NCBI GenBank assembly: GCA_034439615.1
Contig: JAWXAT010000056.1
Span: forward strand, 21,699 to 85,698
Source of the DNA: Oligoflexia bacterium
GTDB taxonomy: Bacteria > Bdellovibrionota > Bdellovibrionia > JABDDW01
Reading direction: 5' to 3'
Length of the DNA: 64,000 bases
Shown: positions 54,785 to 64,000 of the stretch, piece after piece
Numbering within the stretch: the first letter of the stretch is position 1
How the letters are laid out: each line of letters starts with the position of its first letter
Position numbers and translations under genes: made by a program
The notes under the pieces: model-generated
The model's input: the letters and a program-made list of their open reading frames with translations, nothing else
Told to the model about the DNA's origin: nothing
Database searches by the model: none

Positions 54785-56158
54785 TTAGGTCGCTTTTTCG
54801 TAATAATCGCGAACTTTATAGCGAGAAGCCATAAATACGAATACCAACGATAAAACACCCATTAATGCGGCAAAGAAGAAGAAAAACGTAGCCCCTTCAA
54901 ACACATTAATTTTTGATACGTAAGCCGTGATCAAATTACCTGCAAAAATCGTCAAAAACCAAAAGCTCATGATCGTACTTTTCATCGAACGGGGTGCTTG
55001 GCTGTAAGCAAATTCTAATCCCGTAATTGAAATTAAAACCTCAGACATGGTGATAATCAAATAAGGAATGAATTGCCATGCCACTGAAATTTTTTGACCT
55101 TGATCTAAAGGAATTTGCAAAATGCCAACAAAAACAAATGAGAAAGCCGCAAGGATCATTCCCAGTGACATTCTTCTTAAAGGGGTCATTTTGATTTTAA
55201 ATACTTTTTCAATCAGTGGATTAACCACATAAGCAAAAAATGGAATGAGCAGCATAACCATTATTGGGTTAAGTGCAGAAATTTGTGAGGCTTCAAATTG
55301 AATTCCCAATACATTAAGATCCATTTGTTGAGCCTGAAGTACCCAACTGGAACCATGCTGGTCAAAAAGTGCCCAAAAAGCCGTACAACTAGCAAATACT
55401 TTAAAGATATTGATAGCCGCTTTTGCTCCAGCTACTTGCTCTTCAGTATATTTGTTTTTTGCGACATCAAGATAACTTTCGCCTGTTTTACGCTTTGCTT
55501 GATTTTTCATTGCATAAAACACGATAGGCATGAGGCCCACATCACCCGTTTTTCCAGTTGGAGGAACAATTACATATTGTTTTCGTCCAAGCCAAAAAAC
55601 GAAAGTTGCTATGGCCATTAATATTCCAGGAATACCAAAAGCCCAACCTGAACCATATCTAGGTAAAACCCAGGGAATCATCAATGTCGAAAAGAAAGAA
55701 CCAAAGTTAATAGAAAAATAGAAAATATCAAAAACACCCTTCACCAGATGTTTATTTTTCTCATTAAATTGATCACCCACATGGGCTGAAACGCATGGCT
55801 TGATACCACCAGCACCTAGAGCTATGAGAGCCAAACCTGCATAAAGACCCTGTTTTGTTTCCCACATAGCCAAAACTCCATGGCCTACGCAGTAAAGAAG
55901 GGAAATATACATAATAGTCTTATATTTGCCCCAAAACCGATCAGATATGTAAGCGCCCAGTAATGGAGTAAGATAACAAGCGCTGACAAATAAATGGTAG
56001 GTGGCTTTGGCATCAGCTGCTACGAACATGAGCTGATTGATCATAAAAACAGTAAGAATACTGCGCATTCCATAGAAACTAAAACGCTCTGCAGCTTCGT
56101 TTCCGATAATATACTTAATCTGTGGTGGTAGTTTGTCTTGTGTGGCTACGGTTCCCAT
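54785..56158 (-). CDS. POT-family proton-dependent peptide transporter
   Basis: 457 residues with about 12 membrane segments. The POT signatures are ERFSFYGMRSILTVFMI (ExxERFxYYG-like, with EAAERFSFYG) and LLGAYISDRFWGKYKTIM; GAGGIKPCVSAHVGDQF is the second family block. It imports di- and tripeptides with protons, which fits a scavenging lifestyle. GAGGAGGGG precedes the ATG. The 240-base spacer to fusA contains no gene, only a CCCC/GGGG mini-hairpin near 56195. Confidence 0.93.
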   Translation of the reverse strand: MGTVATQDKLPPQIKYIIGNEAAERFSFYGMRSILTVFMINQLMFVAADAKATYHLFVSACYLTPLLGAYISDRFWGKYKTIMYISLLYCVGHGVLAMWETKQGLYAGLALIALGAGGIKPCVSAHVGDQFNEKNKHLVKGVFDIFYFSINFGSFFSTLMIPWVLPRYGSGWAFGIPGILMAIATFVFWLGRKQYVIVPPTGKTGDVGLMPIVFYAMKNQAKRKTGESYLDVAKNKYTEEQVAGAKAAINIFKVFASCTAFWALFDQHGSSWVLQAQQMDLNVLGIQFEASQISALNPIMVMLLIPFFAYVVNPLIEKVFKIKMTPLRRMSLGMILAAFSFVFVGILQIPLDQGQKISVAWQFIPYLIITMSEVLISITGLEFAYSQAPRSMKSTIMSFWFLTIFAGNLITAYVSKINVFEGATFFFFFAALMGVLSLVFVFMASRYKVRDYYEKAT

Positions 56159-56398
56159 GGCCCCTCCTCAATGAATACAACAATTCGACACCCCTCAAAT
56201 GGGGGAATCTCTAGTAAAAGAAGTTTGTGGCTAATGGAACTATATAAAAAAGTCAAAGATTTAAGCTACTTTGTGTTTTACCATTCATAAAAAATACTAT
56301 ATATCAGTACCCATCTAACATTAATTTAAACGCATAATTATCGGGCACCTGTCCCCTCTTTGAACAAGAAAAATTAGGTAAGAGAAAGAAGCAAAAAC

Positions 56399-58507
56399 AT
56401 GGCTGATAAGATTTCACTTGAGCACGTACGTAATATCGGAATTTCCGCACACATCGACTCTGGAAAGACCACTCTTTCAGAGCGTATTTTGTATTACACC
56501 GGAAAAATTCATAAAATTGAAGAAGTTCGAGGAAAATCAGGCGTTGGCGCCAAGATGGATTCCATGGATCTCGAAAGAGAAAAAGGGATTACCATTCAAT
56601 CAGCCGCTACATATTGTGAGTGGAAAAATACCATCATTAATTTGATCGATACCCCGGGGCACGTTGACTTCACTATCGAAGTTGAGCGAGCGCTTCGCGT
56701 TTTAGACGGAGCCATTCTTGTTCTTTGTTCTGTTTCAGGCGTTCAATCTCAATCAATCACCGTTGATCGTCAAATGAAACGCTATAAGGTTCCCCGCATT
56801 GCATTTGTTAACAAAATGGACAGAGCCGGTGCAAATCCGTTTCGTGTTACTCAACAACTACGTGAAAAACTAGGCCATAACGCACACATGATCACATTAC
56901 CAATCGGCGCTGAAGATCAATTTGCGGGCATCATTGATCTTGTTGATATGAAAGCTAATTATTATGATGGCGACAACGGAGAAAATATCCGTATTGAATC
57001 CATTCCCGCTGATTATCTTGAACAAGCAATGAAAATGCGAGACGAACTTGTTGCCGAAATGGGAAACTTCGATGACCTTGTAGCCGATAAATATCTCAAT
57101 GGCCAAGCAGTAACAACTGATGAACTCAAAAAAGCGATTCGAACTGCAACATTAAGCTTAAAATTCATTCCTGTAATGACAGGCTCTGCTTATAAAAATA
57201 AAGGTGTTCAACTTTTACTTGATGCTATTACAGCTTTTTTACCTAACCCCACTGAAGTAGTTAATGAAGGTTTAGATCAAAATAACAAAGAAGAAAAAGT
57301 TGTAATTAAAAATGATCCTGATGGCCCCTTTATTGGTTTGGCATTCAAACTCGAAGACGGTCGTTATGGTCAATTAACATATATGCGTATTTATAGCGGA
57401 ACCATTAATAAGGGTGATTTTATTTACAATCGCTTTAATCAAGATCGTAAAGTGAAAATTCCACGTCTTGTACGAATGCATTCTGATGAAATGAATGACA
57501 TCGAATCTGCAAGTGCTGGTGATATCGTAGCTATGTTCGGTGTTGAGTGTGCGTCTGGTGACACGTTTTGTGATGAAGACACACACATTACAATGACTTC
57601 TATGTTTATTCCTAATGCCGTTATCTCGCTCGCTGTTTCACCTAAAGATAAAGCCGGGCAAACAAACTTCTCAAAAGCGCTTAATCGTTTTACAAAAGAA
57701 GATCCTACACTGCGCGTACATCGCGATGAAGAATCAGCTCAGACTATTATTTCTGGTATGGGTGAACTCCATCTTGAGATTTACATTGAGCGCATTAAGC
57801 GTGAGTACAATTGCGAAGTGGTTGCTGGTAAGCCACAAGTTGCTTTCAGAGAAACCATTACCGCGGTTGGTGAATTTGATTACACCCACAGAAAACAAAC
57901 TGGGGGTTCTGGTCAATTTGCTAAAGTTTGCGGATTCATTGAACCACTCCCATCAGATGCGGTTGAAACTTATGAATTTGTCGATGAAATCGTAGGCGGA
58001 GCAATTCCTCGAGAATTTATCCCCGCTTGTGACAAAGGATTTAAAGAACAAATTAAAAAAGGTCCTTTGATTGGGTTTCCAGTTGTTGGTGTTCGAGTAA
58101 CCATCAATGACGGTTCATACCATGATGTCGACTCATCAGAGATGGCATTTAAGATTGCCGCAATGGCTGCGTTTAGAGAAGCATTCCCTATTGCAAAGCC
58201 CATTGTTTTAGAACCAATCATGAAGCTTCAAGTTCAAGTGCCTGAAGAATTTCAAGGTGCTATCATGGGTCAAATCAACCAACGCCGCGGTATGATTATT
58301 GGTTCAGCTAACCTTGAAAACTACACGGTTATTGACTCTGAAGTTCCGTTGACAGAAATGTTTGGATATTCAACTGATCTTCGTTCTGCCACACAAGGTA
58401 AAGGTGAATTTACCATGGAATTTGCTCGATATGCCGCTGTTCCTCGCAACGTACAAGAAGAGATGGTTGCGACTTATGCGAAAAAACGTGCCGAGGCGAA
58501 TAAGTAA
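56399..58507 (+). CDS. fusA: elongation factor G, spdEFG1/mitochondrial EF-G1 type
   Basis: 702 residues with all five EF-G domains. G1 is [10 protein letters not shown] (Ser where common EF-G has Ala), then [45 protein letters not shown] and NKMDRAG. The [14 protein letters not shown] segment and [25 protein letters not shown] match mitochondrial EF-G1 and the spirochaete-planctomycete-delta type rather than canonical bacterial EF-G. That type works in translocation, with recycling done by a second EF-G. It stands apart from any str operon. Confidence 0.93.
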   Translation: MADKISLEHVRNIGISAHIDSGKTTLSERILYYTGKIHKIEEVRGKSGVGAKMDSMDLEREKGITIQSAATYCEWKNTIINLIDTPGHVDFTIEVERALRVLDGAILVLCSVSGVQSQSITVDRQMKRYKVPRIAFVNKMDRAGANPFRVTQQLREKLGHNAHMITLPIGAEDQFAGIIDLVDMKANYYDGDNGENIRIESIPADYLEQAMKMRDELVAEMGNFDDLVADKYLNGQAVTTDELKKAIRTATLSLKFIPVMTGSAYKNKGVQLLLDAITAFLPNPTEVVNEGLDQNNKEEKVVIKNDPDGPFIGLAFKLEDGRYGQLTYMRIYSGTINKGDFIYNRFNQDRKVKIPRLVRMHSDEMNDIESASAGDIVAMFGVECASGDTFCDEDTHITMTSMFIPNAVISLAVSPKDKAGQTNFSKALNRFTKEDPTLRVHRDEESAQTIISGMGELHLEIYIERIKREYNCEVVAGKPQVAFRETITAVGEFDYTHRKQTGGSGQFAKVCGFIEPLPSDAVETYEFVDEIVGGAIPREFIPACDKGFKEQIKKGPLIGFPVVGVRVTINDGSYHDVDSSEMAFKIAAMAAFREAFPIAKPIVLEPIMKLQVQVPEEFQGAIMGQINQRRGMIIGSANLENYTVIDSEVPLTEMFGYSTDLRSATQGKGEFTMEFARYAAVPRNVQEEMVATYAKKRAEANK

Positions 58508-58542
58508 TAAAACCTTAATTTCAAAAGCATGAGGAGATTCAG

Positions 58543-58995
58543 ATGTCAGTAAAACTAAAAGCCGGTGATTTAGCTCCGAGTTTTACACTTAAATCGCAAG
58601 ATGGACGCACCTACTCACTGTCTGATTACAAGGGCCGCTGGGTAGTTCTCTATTTTTATCCAAAAGATGATACTCCCGGATGCACCAAACAAGCTTGTAG
58701 CTTTCGCGATAACTTTGAGAGCTATAAAAAAATGGGGATTCAAGTTTTTGGCATTAGCGTTGACGATGAAACATCACATGATGCTTTTGCCAAAAAATTT
58801 CATCTCCAGTTTCCACTTTTGGCTGACACTGAGAAAAAAACAAGCAAAGCTTATGGTGCTTTTTCAAATGAGAAGTACTCAGACCGTTTTACTTTTGTGA
58901 TTAAGCCTGATCAAACTATTGGGCATATCTTTGAAAAAGTAAACGTAGAGGCTCACGCATCAGAAGTTATGGAAGCCATCGAAAAAGCTAAATAA
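58543..58995 (+). CDS. bcp: BCP/PrxQ-type thiol peroxidase
   Basis: 150 residues. The peroxidatic motif [18 protein letters not shown] holds the active Cys and, five residues on, the resolving Cys of atypical 2-Cys PrxQ. It reduces hydrogen and organic peroxides using thioredoxin. GAGGAG precedes the ATG. It follows fusA by 35 bases and probably shares its transcript; it converges on the kinase gene with a four-base gap. Confidence 0.95.
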   Translation: MSVKLKAGDLAPSFTLKSQDGRTYSLSDYKGRWVVLYFYPKDDTPGCTKQACSFRDNFESYKKMGIQVFGISVDDETSHDAFAKKFHLQFPLLADTEKKTSKAYGAFSNEKYSDRFTFVIKPDQTIGHIFEKVNVEAHASEVMEAIEKAK

Positions 58996-58999
58996 AAAA

Positions 59000-61168
59000 T
59001 CAATGTAGTTGTGATGATGAATTGGATTTGTTTTTTTGATTTGCATCACTTGCATGTGCCAAATTTAAAGTGACTTGTGATTTATCATGAATAGCTTGCT
59101 CAGCACTTACTTCTTTTTTAATAGGCAATGTGAAGTGAAATGTCGCGCCCTTACCTATAGTTGATTCTACCCAAATCTTACCTGCATGGCCTTCAACAAT
59201 TTTCTTACAAATGGCTAATCCGATGCCGCTACCTGGATACTGAGTTCTTGTATGCAGACGTTTGAAAATCTCAAAAATACGATTTGAGTGTTGAGGCTCA
59301 ATGCCCATTCCATTATCGCTTACTGAAAATGTCCAGAAATCCCCATCTTTGTTGGCAGAAATTTTAATAATAGGATTATCACTACTTCGAAATTTCAGAG
59401 CATTTGCCACTAGATTTTGAAACAACTGAAGATACTGAGTTGAATCACCACGAAGTATAGGCAAATCACCAAGTATGATTTTAGCCCCCGTTTCTTCAAT
59501 GGTCACGGAGAGATTTCTTTTAACTTTCGAAAGTATCTCATTAAAGTCGACCGTATCAGGATCACTAGGTCTACTTGTCACACGTGAAAAGGTGAGCAAA
59601 TCACTAACGAGCTGTTGCATGCGCTGGGCACCTTCAACCGCAAAACCAATAAAATCTTTTGCATCTTTATCTAGTTTGTCACCATAACGTCGCTCGAGTA
59701 ATTGAACATAACTAGAAACCATACGCAAAGGCTCTTGAAGATCATGAGAGGCCACATAGGCAAACTGCTCAAGCTCACGATTACTTCTCTCTAATGTCGC
59801 GTGTGCTGTGACCACCTCTTGATAGAGCAGAGCATTTTCTACGGCACGTGAAGTTCTATAGGCAATATCTTGAGCTAATATTAAATCATCTTGTTCATAG
59901 GCACGATCACTTGAGAAAAAACTTAGAACACCCCATGGTATGCCTCGAACAAAAAGTGAGGCCCCAATATATGATTTAATTTGGAGTTTCTTGAGTAGAT
60001 CTAGATGCTCCTGATTTTTTGCATTCGCTTCTAAAAGTTGAGTTGTAATTTCTGAAATAAATTGCGAGTTACCAGAGCGAATAACCTCAGCTGATCCAAT
60101 AGGTGAAGTCATATCTACGGGGTATTTAGTAATAAATTCTTGGACCAAAGAAAGCTTGGAGGGATCTTTGTGAGCCACTGTCACAGGCTCAAGATTGCCA
60201 TTTTTAAGTGTGAGAACAGAACAAAAATTACTCAGTTTATTAACGGAAAGTTCTGCTACTTTTTTAAGTGTTTCTACAGGGTCTAATGAATTCATTAGAT
60301 GAGTACTGAGTTCATCTAGAAATTTTCTTTTCTCTTCTACTTGTTTTTGAACTTCGATTTCAGTAGCGGTACCAAACCAGCGAATTAAGTCACCCATTTC
60401 ATCTTTTACAGCAATGGCTCGACCTAAAAACCAATAGTATTGATTTGTTTTTGATTTCAAACGAAATTCGATCTCAACATCTGATTTATTCTTAACCGCC
60501 TCAGTCATTTTTTCTATAAATTGCGGTCTATCAGTCGGGTGCACATTTTCAACCAAAAACTGAGCATTTGATTTTGCTACAGCTCCTGTGAATTGACCCC
60601 ACTTCTCATTACAAAATTCAATTTCTCCAGATGGTTTTACAATCCATACGATGTGTGGAATTGAGTCAGCAACTTTTTTAAACCGCCTAAGCTCTTCAAT
60701 TTCAAGTCGAGCTCGTTCATGAATTCTTAACTGTTCTGATTGTTCTAAGATCAATTTATTTTTGCGGTAAAGATCAATAAAGACTGCAACCTTTGAACGT
60801 AAGATATGCGGGTCAAAAGGCTTAAGAATATAATCTACACCGCCTGCCTCATAACCTTGATAAATATAATTGATATCTTTATTAATGGCGGTGACAAAAA
60901 TAATTGGAATGTCTTTAGACTTCTCTCTTTTCTTAATAAGAGATGCTACTTCAAAACCATCCATGCCTGGCATTTGAACATCGAGTAAAATAACCGCACA
61001 TTCATTAGCTAAAAGATAAGACAGTGCTGCACGACCTGATTGCACTTTAATTAAATTATACTCTGGATCTTTTAAGACGGCCTCTAATGCTAAAAGACCA
61101 TCCTCTCGGTCGTCGACCAAGAGGATGTTTATTTTCTCAAGTTTTTGTTTAGCAATCAGCTCACTCAT
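59000..61168 (-). CDS. hybrid sensor kinase: receiver-PAS-GAF-HisKA-ATPase
   Basis: 722 residues, cytoplasmic. Receiver 1-130 ([17 protein letters not shown]; Asp in [13 protein letters not shown]; Lys in DYILKPFD), PAS about 165-285 ([25 protein letters not shown]), GAF about 310-460, HisKA with His in [21 protein letters not shown], and ATPase with [17 protein letters not shown] and [12 protein letters not shown]. The [11 protein letters not shown]-box marks the phytochrome-like kinase type. It overlaps the next upstream kinase by four bases, so the two are made together and could phosphorylate one another. Confidence 0.93.
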   Translation of the reverse strand: MSELIAKQKLEKINILLVDDREDGLLALEAVLKDPEYNLIKVQSGRAALSYLLANECAVILLDVQMPGMDGFEVASLIKKREKSKDIPIIFVTAINKDINYIYQGYEAGGVDYILKPFDPHILRSKVAVFIDLYRKNKLILEQSEQLRIHERARLEIEELRRFKKVADSIPHIVWIVKPSGEIEFCNEKWGQFTGAVAKSNAQFLVENVHPTDRPQFIEKMTEAVKNKSDVEIEFRLKSKTNQYYWFLGRAIAVKDEMGDLIRWFGTATEIEVQKQVEEKRKFLDELSTHLMNSLDPVETLKKVAELSVNKLSNFCSVLTLKNGNLEPVTVAHKDPSKLSLVQEFITKYPVDMTSPIGSAEVIRSGNSQFISEITTQLLEANAKNQEHLDLLKKLQIKSYIGASLFVRGIPWGVLSFFSSDRAYEQDDLILAQDIAYRTSRAVENALLYQEVVTAHATLERSNRELEQFAYVASHDLQEPLRMVSSYVQLLERRYGDKLDKDAKDFIGFAVEGAQRMQQLVSDLLTFSRVTSRPSDPDTVDFNEILSKVKRNLSVTIEETGAKIILGDLPILRGDSTQYLQLFQNLVANALKFRSSDNPIIKISANKDGDFWTFSVSDNGMGIEPQHSNRIFEIFKRLHTRTQYPGSGIGLAICKKIVEGHAGKIWVESTIGKGATFHFTLPIKKEVSAEQAIHDKSQVTLNLAHASDANQKNKSNSSSQLH

Positions 61169-64000
61169 GTGAGTGAAGCCGTTTCAGACTTCATGATCCA
61201 CATGTGAATCATAGCCAAAAGTTTTTCAGGATCAACAGGTTTTGTAATATAATCTGAAGCTCCCGCCTCAATACATTTTTCTCTGTCGCCCTTCATGGCT
61301 TTAGCCGTTAGTGCTAAAATAGGTAATTCTTTAAATTGCTCAATATTTCGAATGGCTGCAGTTGCTTGGAGTCCGTCCATTTCAGGCATCATCATATCCA
61401 TTAATATGAGTTCTACACTTGGGTCTTTTTTAAGTAGGTCTATTCCTTTTTTACCATTTTCAGCAAAGCTCACAATAACACCTTGAGATTCAAGGATAGT
61501 AGTTATGGCAAAAATATTTCTCACGTCGTCATCCATGATAAGAATTTTCCTACCGGTGAAATCTGCATTCTTAGGAAGTAGAGGAATAACCACTTCTAGC
61601 TCTCTGGTATCAAGAGGTGCTGTCATATCACCGCCAGTGTAATTTTGAGGTAAGTACAATGTGAATGTACTTCCTTTGCCAGGGATACTTTCAACATGAA
61701 TCACACCGCCAAGAAGCCTTGCAATCTCACGACTGATAGTAAGACCCAGACCTGTTCCGCCGTATTTACGACTCGTGGTTCCGTCAGCTTGTTGAAATGC
61801 TTCAAAGATAAGTTTTTGTTTCTCCATGGGGATACCAATACCTGTATCGGTAACAGAGAAGGCTATTACACGACCTGCGCGGGAGAGTGAATCAATACCT
61901 AATTGTAGGCTTTTTTCTGCAATACCAATCTTTAAGTCTACACTTCCATGCTCAGTAAACTTATAGGCATTTGAGAGCAGGTTCTTAAGAATTTGATGCA
62001 GACGATTGACGTCTGTAAACATTTTCTTAGGAACAGAATCACCAATATGAAAGTTAAACTGTAATCCTTTGTGCTCAGCAACGGGCCTAAAAGTTTGCTC
62101 AAGATGTTCTTGAATATCACCCATGAACACATCGCGAGGATCAATTGGCATTTTGCCAGCTTCAACTTTGGAGAGATCTAAAATTTCATTAATAAGAGCT
62201 AAGAGATCGCGTCCTGCTGAATATACAGTACTTGCATATTTAACTTGGTCAGCTGTTAGGTTCTTATCTTTATTTTCGGCTAGCATTTTAGAGAGAATCA
62301 ACAAGCTATTAAGTGGTGTTCTGAGTTCATGAGACATATTGGCCAAGAATTCAGACTTATACTTAGAAATGAGTGACAACTGCTCTGCTTTTTCTTCAAG
62401 GGAGCGTGATGCCAACTCGACCTCTTGATTTTTAAGCTCAAGAAGTTTTGCTTTTTCTTCTAACTCTTCAGCTTGTGCTTCAAGCTCAGCATTTGATTTT
62501 TTGAGCTCTTGGAGTAGTTCTTCAGTTCTCATACTTGATGCGATCATGTTTAAGATAACACCGATGCTATCCATGAGCTGATCAAGGAAGTTTAGATAGT
62601 TAGGGGTAAATGCTTCAAGTGAAGCTAGCTCAATAACAGCTTTAAGTTCACCTTCAAAGAGTACGGGTAAAACTATGATATTATGAGGTTTTGCCTCGCC
62701 CAAACTTGAAGACACCTGAACATAATCACTGGGCACTTGGGAGAGTAAAATCTTTTTCTTCTCAAACGCACACTGACCAACTAAACCCTCTTTTAGTCTA
62801 TATTTACCGCCAACATTCTTACGCTCTGAATAGGCATAACTAGCACTTAATACTAATGAGGTTTCGCCATCTTCCTCACTTTCATTCATAAAGAATGTTC
62901 CGTGTTGAGCCTTAATGAGCGGTGTTAATTCAGACATAATAAGTTGAGCAACTGAGGTGATACTTCTTTGACCTTGCATCATACCTGAGAACATAGCGAG
63001 ATTAGTTTTTAGCCAATCTTGCTCTTGGTTTTTCTGAGTCGTCTCTTTAAGATTACCGATCATCTGGTTAATATTATTCTTAAGAGCCGCAACCTCACCT
63101 TCAGCTTCAACTGTAATTGATCGGGTTAAATCCCCTTTTGTAACGGCAGTAGAAACCTCAGCGATAGCTCGAACCTGGGTAGTAAGATTTCCTGCCAGCT
63201 GGTTAACGTTATCAGTTAAGTCTTTCCATGTTCCAGAAGCACCAGGAACCTTAGCTTGTCCGCCCAAGATACCCTCAACACCAACCTCACGGGCAACACC
63301 CGTAACTTGAGCTGCGAATGTTCTTAGCGTGTCAGTCATTGAGTTAATCGTTTCGGCGAGCGCTGCAACCTCACCCTTTGCTTCGAGTACGAATTTTTGT
63401 GAAAGATCACCATCAGCAACCGCTGTAATAACCTTAATAATACCTCGAACTTGTTTTGTGAGGTTTGAGGCCATGAAGTTAACGTTATCTGTTAAGTCTT
63501 TCCAAGTACCAGAAGCACCAGGAACTCGCGCTTGACCTCCGAGTTTTCCTTCAACACCAACCTCTCGAGCAACTGTTGTAACCTGATCGGCAAATGTACG
63601 AAGTGTGTCAGTCATTGAGTTAATCGTTTCAGCAAGGGCTGCAACCTCACCCTTTGCTTCAAGTACGAATTTTTGATTTAAATCACCATTCGCAACCGCC
63701 GTAACAACTTTAATAATACCTCGCACTTGTTTTGTGAGATTTAAGGCCATGAAATTAACGTTATCTGTTAAGTCTTTCCAAGTACCTGAAACCCCTTTAA
63801 CATCAGCTTGTCCGCCTAGTTTTCCTTCAGTACCAACCTCTTTAGCAACTCGAGTAACCTCAGCCGCAAATGAATTGAGCTGATCCACCATTGTGTTAAT
63901 TGTGTTTTTAAGTTCAGAGATCTCACCCTTAGCATCAACTGTAATTTTTTGTGATAAGTCACCTTTAGCAACCGCTGTTGTAACTTTTGCGATGTTACGA
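61165..64000 (-). CDS. multi-HAMP hybrid histidine kinase, 5' end missing
   Basis: The frame is open to the window edge, giving at least 944 residues. Tandem HAMP repeats of 92 residues fill the N-terminal part, then GAF (about 330-460 from the visible start), a coiled coil ([24 protein letters not shown]), HisKA with [21 protein letters not shown], ATPase ([32 protein letters not shown]) and a C-terminal receiver ([38 protein letters not shown]). Poly-HAMP kinases of this shape resemble fungal osmosensing group III kinases and bacterial counterparts; the likely signal is osmotic or structural. Confidence 0.93.
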   Translation of the reverse strand, partial: RNIAKVTTAVAKGDLSQKITVDAKGEISELKNTINTMVDQLNSFAAEVTRVAKEVGTEGKLGGQADVKGVSGTWKDLTDNVNFMALNLTKQVRGIIKVVTAVANGDLNQKFVLEAKGEVAALAETINSMTDTLRTFADQVTTVAREVGVEGKLGGQARVPGASGTWKDLTDNVNFMASNLTKQVRGIIKVITAVADGDLSQKFVLEAKGEVAALAETINSMTDTLRTFAAQVTGVAREVGVEGILGGQAKVPGASGTWKDLTDNVNQLAGNLTTQVRAIAEVSTAVTKGDLTRSITVEAEGEVAALKNNINQMIGNLKETTQKNQEQDWLKTNLAMFSGMMQGQRSITSVAQLIMSELTPLIKAQHGTFFMNESEEDGETSLVLSASYAYSERKNVGGKYRLKEGLVGQCAFEKKKILLSQVPSDYVQVSSSLGEAKPHNIIVLPVLFEGELKAVIELASLEAFTPNYLNFLDQLMDSIGVILNMIASSMRTEELLQELKKSNAELEAQAEELEEKAKLLELKNQEVELASRSLEEKAEQLSLISKYKSEFLANMSHELRTPLNSLLILSKMLAENKDKNLTADQVKYASTVYSAGRDLLALINEILDLSKVEAGKMPIDPRDVFMGDIQEHLEQTFRPVAEHKGLQFNFHIGDSVPKKMFTDVNRLHQILKNLLSNAYKFTEHGSVDLKIGIAEKSLQLGIDSLSRAGRVIAFSVTDTGIGIPMEKQKLIFEAFQQADGTTSRKYGGTGLGLTISREIARLLGGVIHVESIPGKGSTFTLYLPQNYTGGDMTAPLDTRELEVVIPLLPKNADFTGRKILIMDDDVRNIFAITTILESQGVIVSFAENGKKGIDLLKKDPSVELILMDMMMPEMDGLQATAAIRNIEQFKELPILALTAKAMKGDREKCIEAGASDYITKPVDPEKLLAMIHMWIMKSETASLT
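63060..63890 (-). repeat. three near-identical 276-bp HAMP-coding repeats
   Basis: The motif TTAAGTCTTTCCA recurs with TCTTTCC at 63221, 63497 and 63773, exactly 276 bases apart (92 codons). Long blocks between are nearly identical, and a fourth copy runs into the window end. In-frame tandem duplication of HAMP units; the array may be longer outside the window and could vary in copy number. Confidence 0.9.

Noticed and set aside
63060..64000. CRISPR or mobile-element repeats
   Set aside because: The 276-base repeats are in frame and encode HAMP domains with no spacers.

Overview
The window looks like chromosomal DNA from an AT-rich (about 40% GC by eye) Gram-negative bacterium, most likely a Bdellovibrio-like member of the Bdellovibrionota/Oligoflexia or a related former deltaproteobacterium. 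This is inferred from many exported beta-barrel proteins, a CdaA/CdaR/GlmM c-di-AMP module beside ftsH, a spirochaete/mitochondrial-style EF-G1, multi-HAMP hybrid kinases, and frequent four-base gene overlaps with GTG/TTG starts. I saw no phage, insertion sequence or CRISPR array.

Layout. 1-2.2 kb: the end of a Cys-rich protein, tRNA-Ala(GGC) and two outer-membrane barrels. 2.2-10.3 kb (minus): a tRNA sulfur/ribosome-assembly block (cysteine desulfurase, mnmA, mtaB, rnc, era, der) ending in a sodium symporter. 10.4-19.8 kb: a giant membrane adenylate cyclase with GYF-like tails, divergent from a FecR/Fn3-like protein and its barrel partner, then small hypotheticals. 19.8-28.8 kb (minus): tilS, ftsH, cdaA, cdaR, glmM, pdxJ, acpS, nnr, tsaE, a core block joining protein quality control, c-di-AMP, envelope precursors and tRNA t6A. 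28.9-33.0 kb: secreted oddities (a six-repeat Cys/Trp protein, a coiled-coil protein, a subtilase), a possible Y-family polymerase remnant and a VapBC toxin-antitoxin pair.

33.3-54.1 kb is the most interesting part. It is a stress/accessory island carrying CsbD, a secreted GGDEF-fold protein, trehalose synthesis with a membrane-anchored OtsA, a GH15 enzyme, YkvA, a Gfo/Idh oxidoreductase, small membrane or low-complexity proteins, a FAD/Rieske oxidoreductase, two tandem proteins resembling ribosome-hibernation factors, a ClsB/YbhP-like lipid pair, GlsB, hemerythrin, and a response regulator, hybrid kinase and NtrC-type activator. At least six of its intergenic regions carry a perfect sigma-54 promoter (YTGGCA-N6-TTGCW), with three weaker ones. 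I saw no comparable intergenic match in the first 33 kb. I infer a locally encoded sigma-54 stress regulon, possibly driven by the NtrC-family regulator at its right edge.

54.1-64 kb: a transglutaminase-like protein, a POT peptide transporter, fusA and a peroxiredoxin, then two large overlapping sensor-kinase genes, the second running off the window with near-identical HAMP repeats. All functions are inferred from motifs read by eye; no database search was run.
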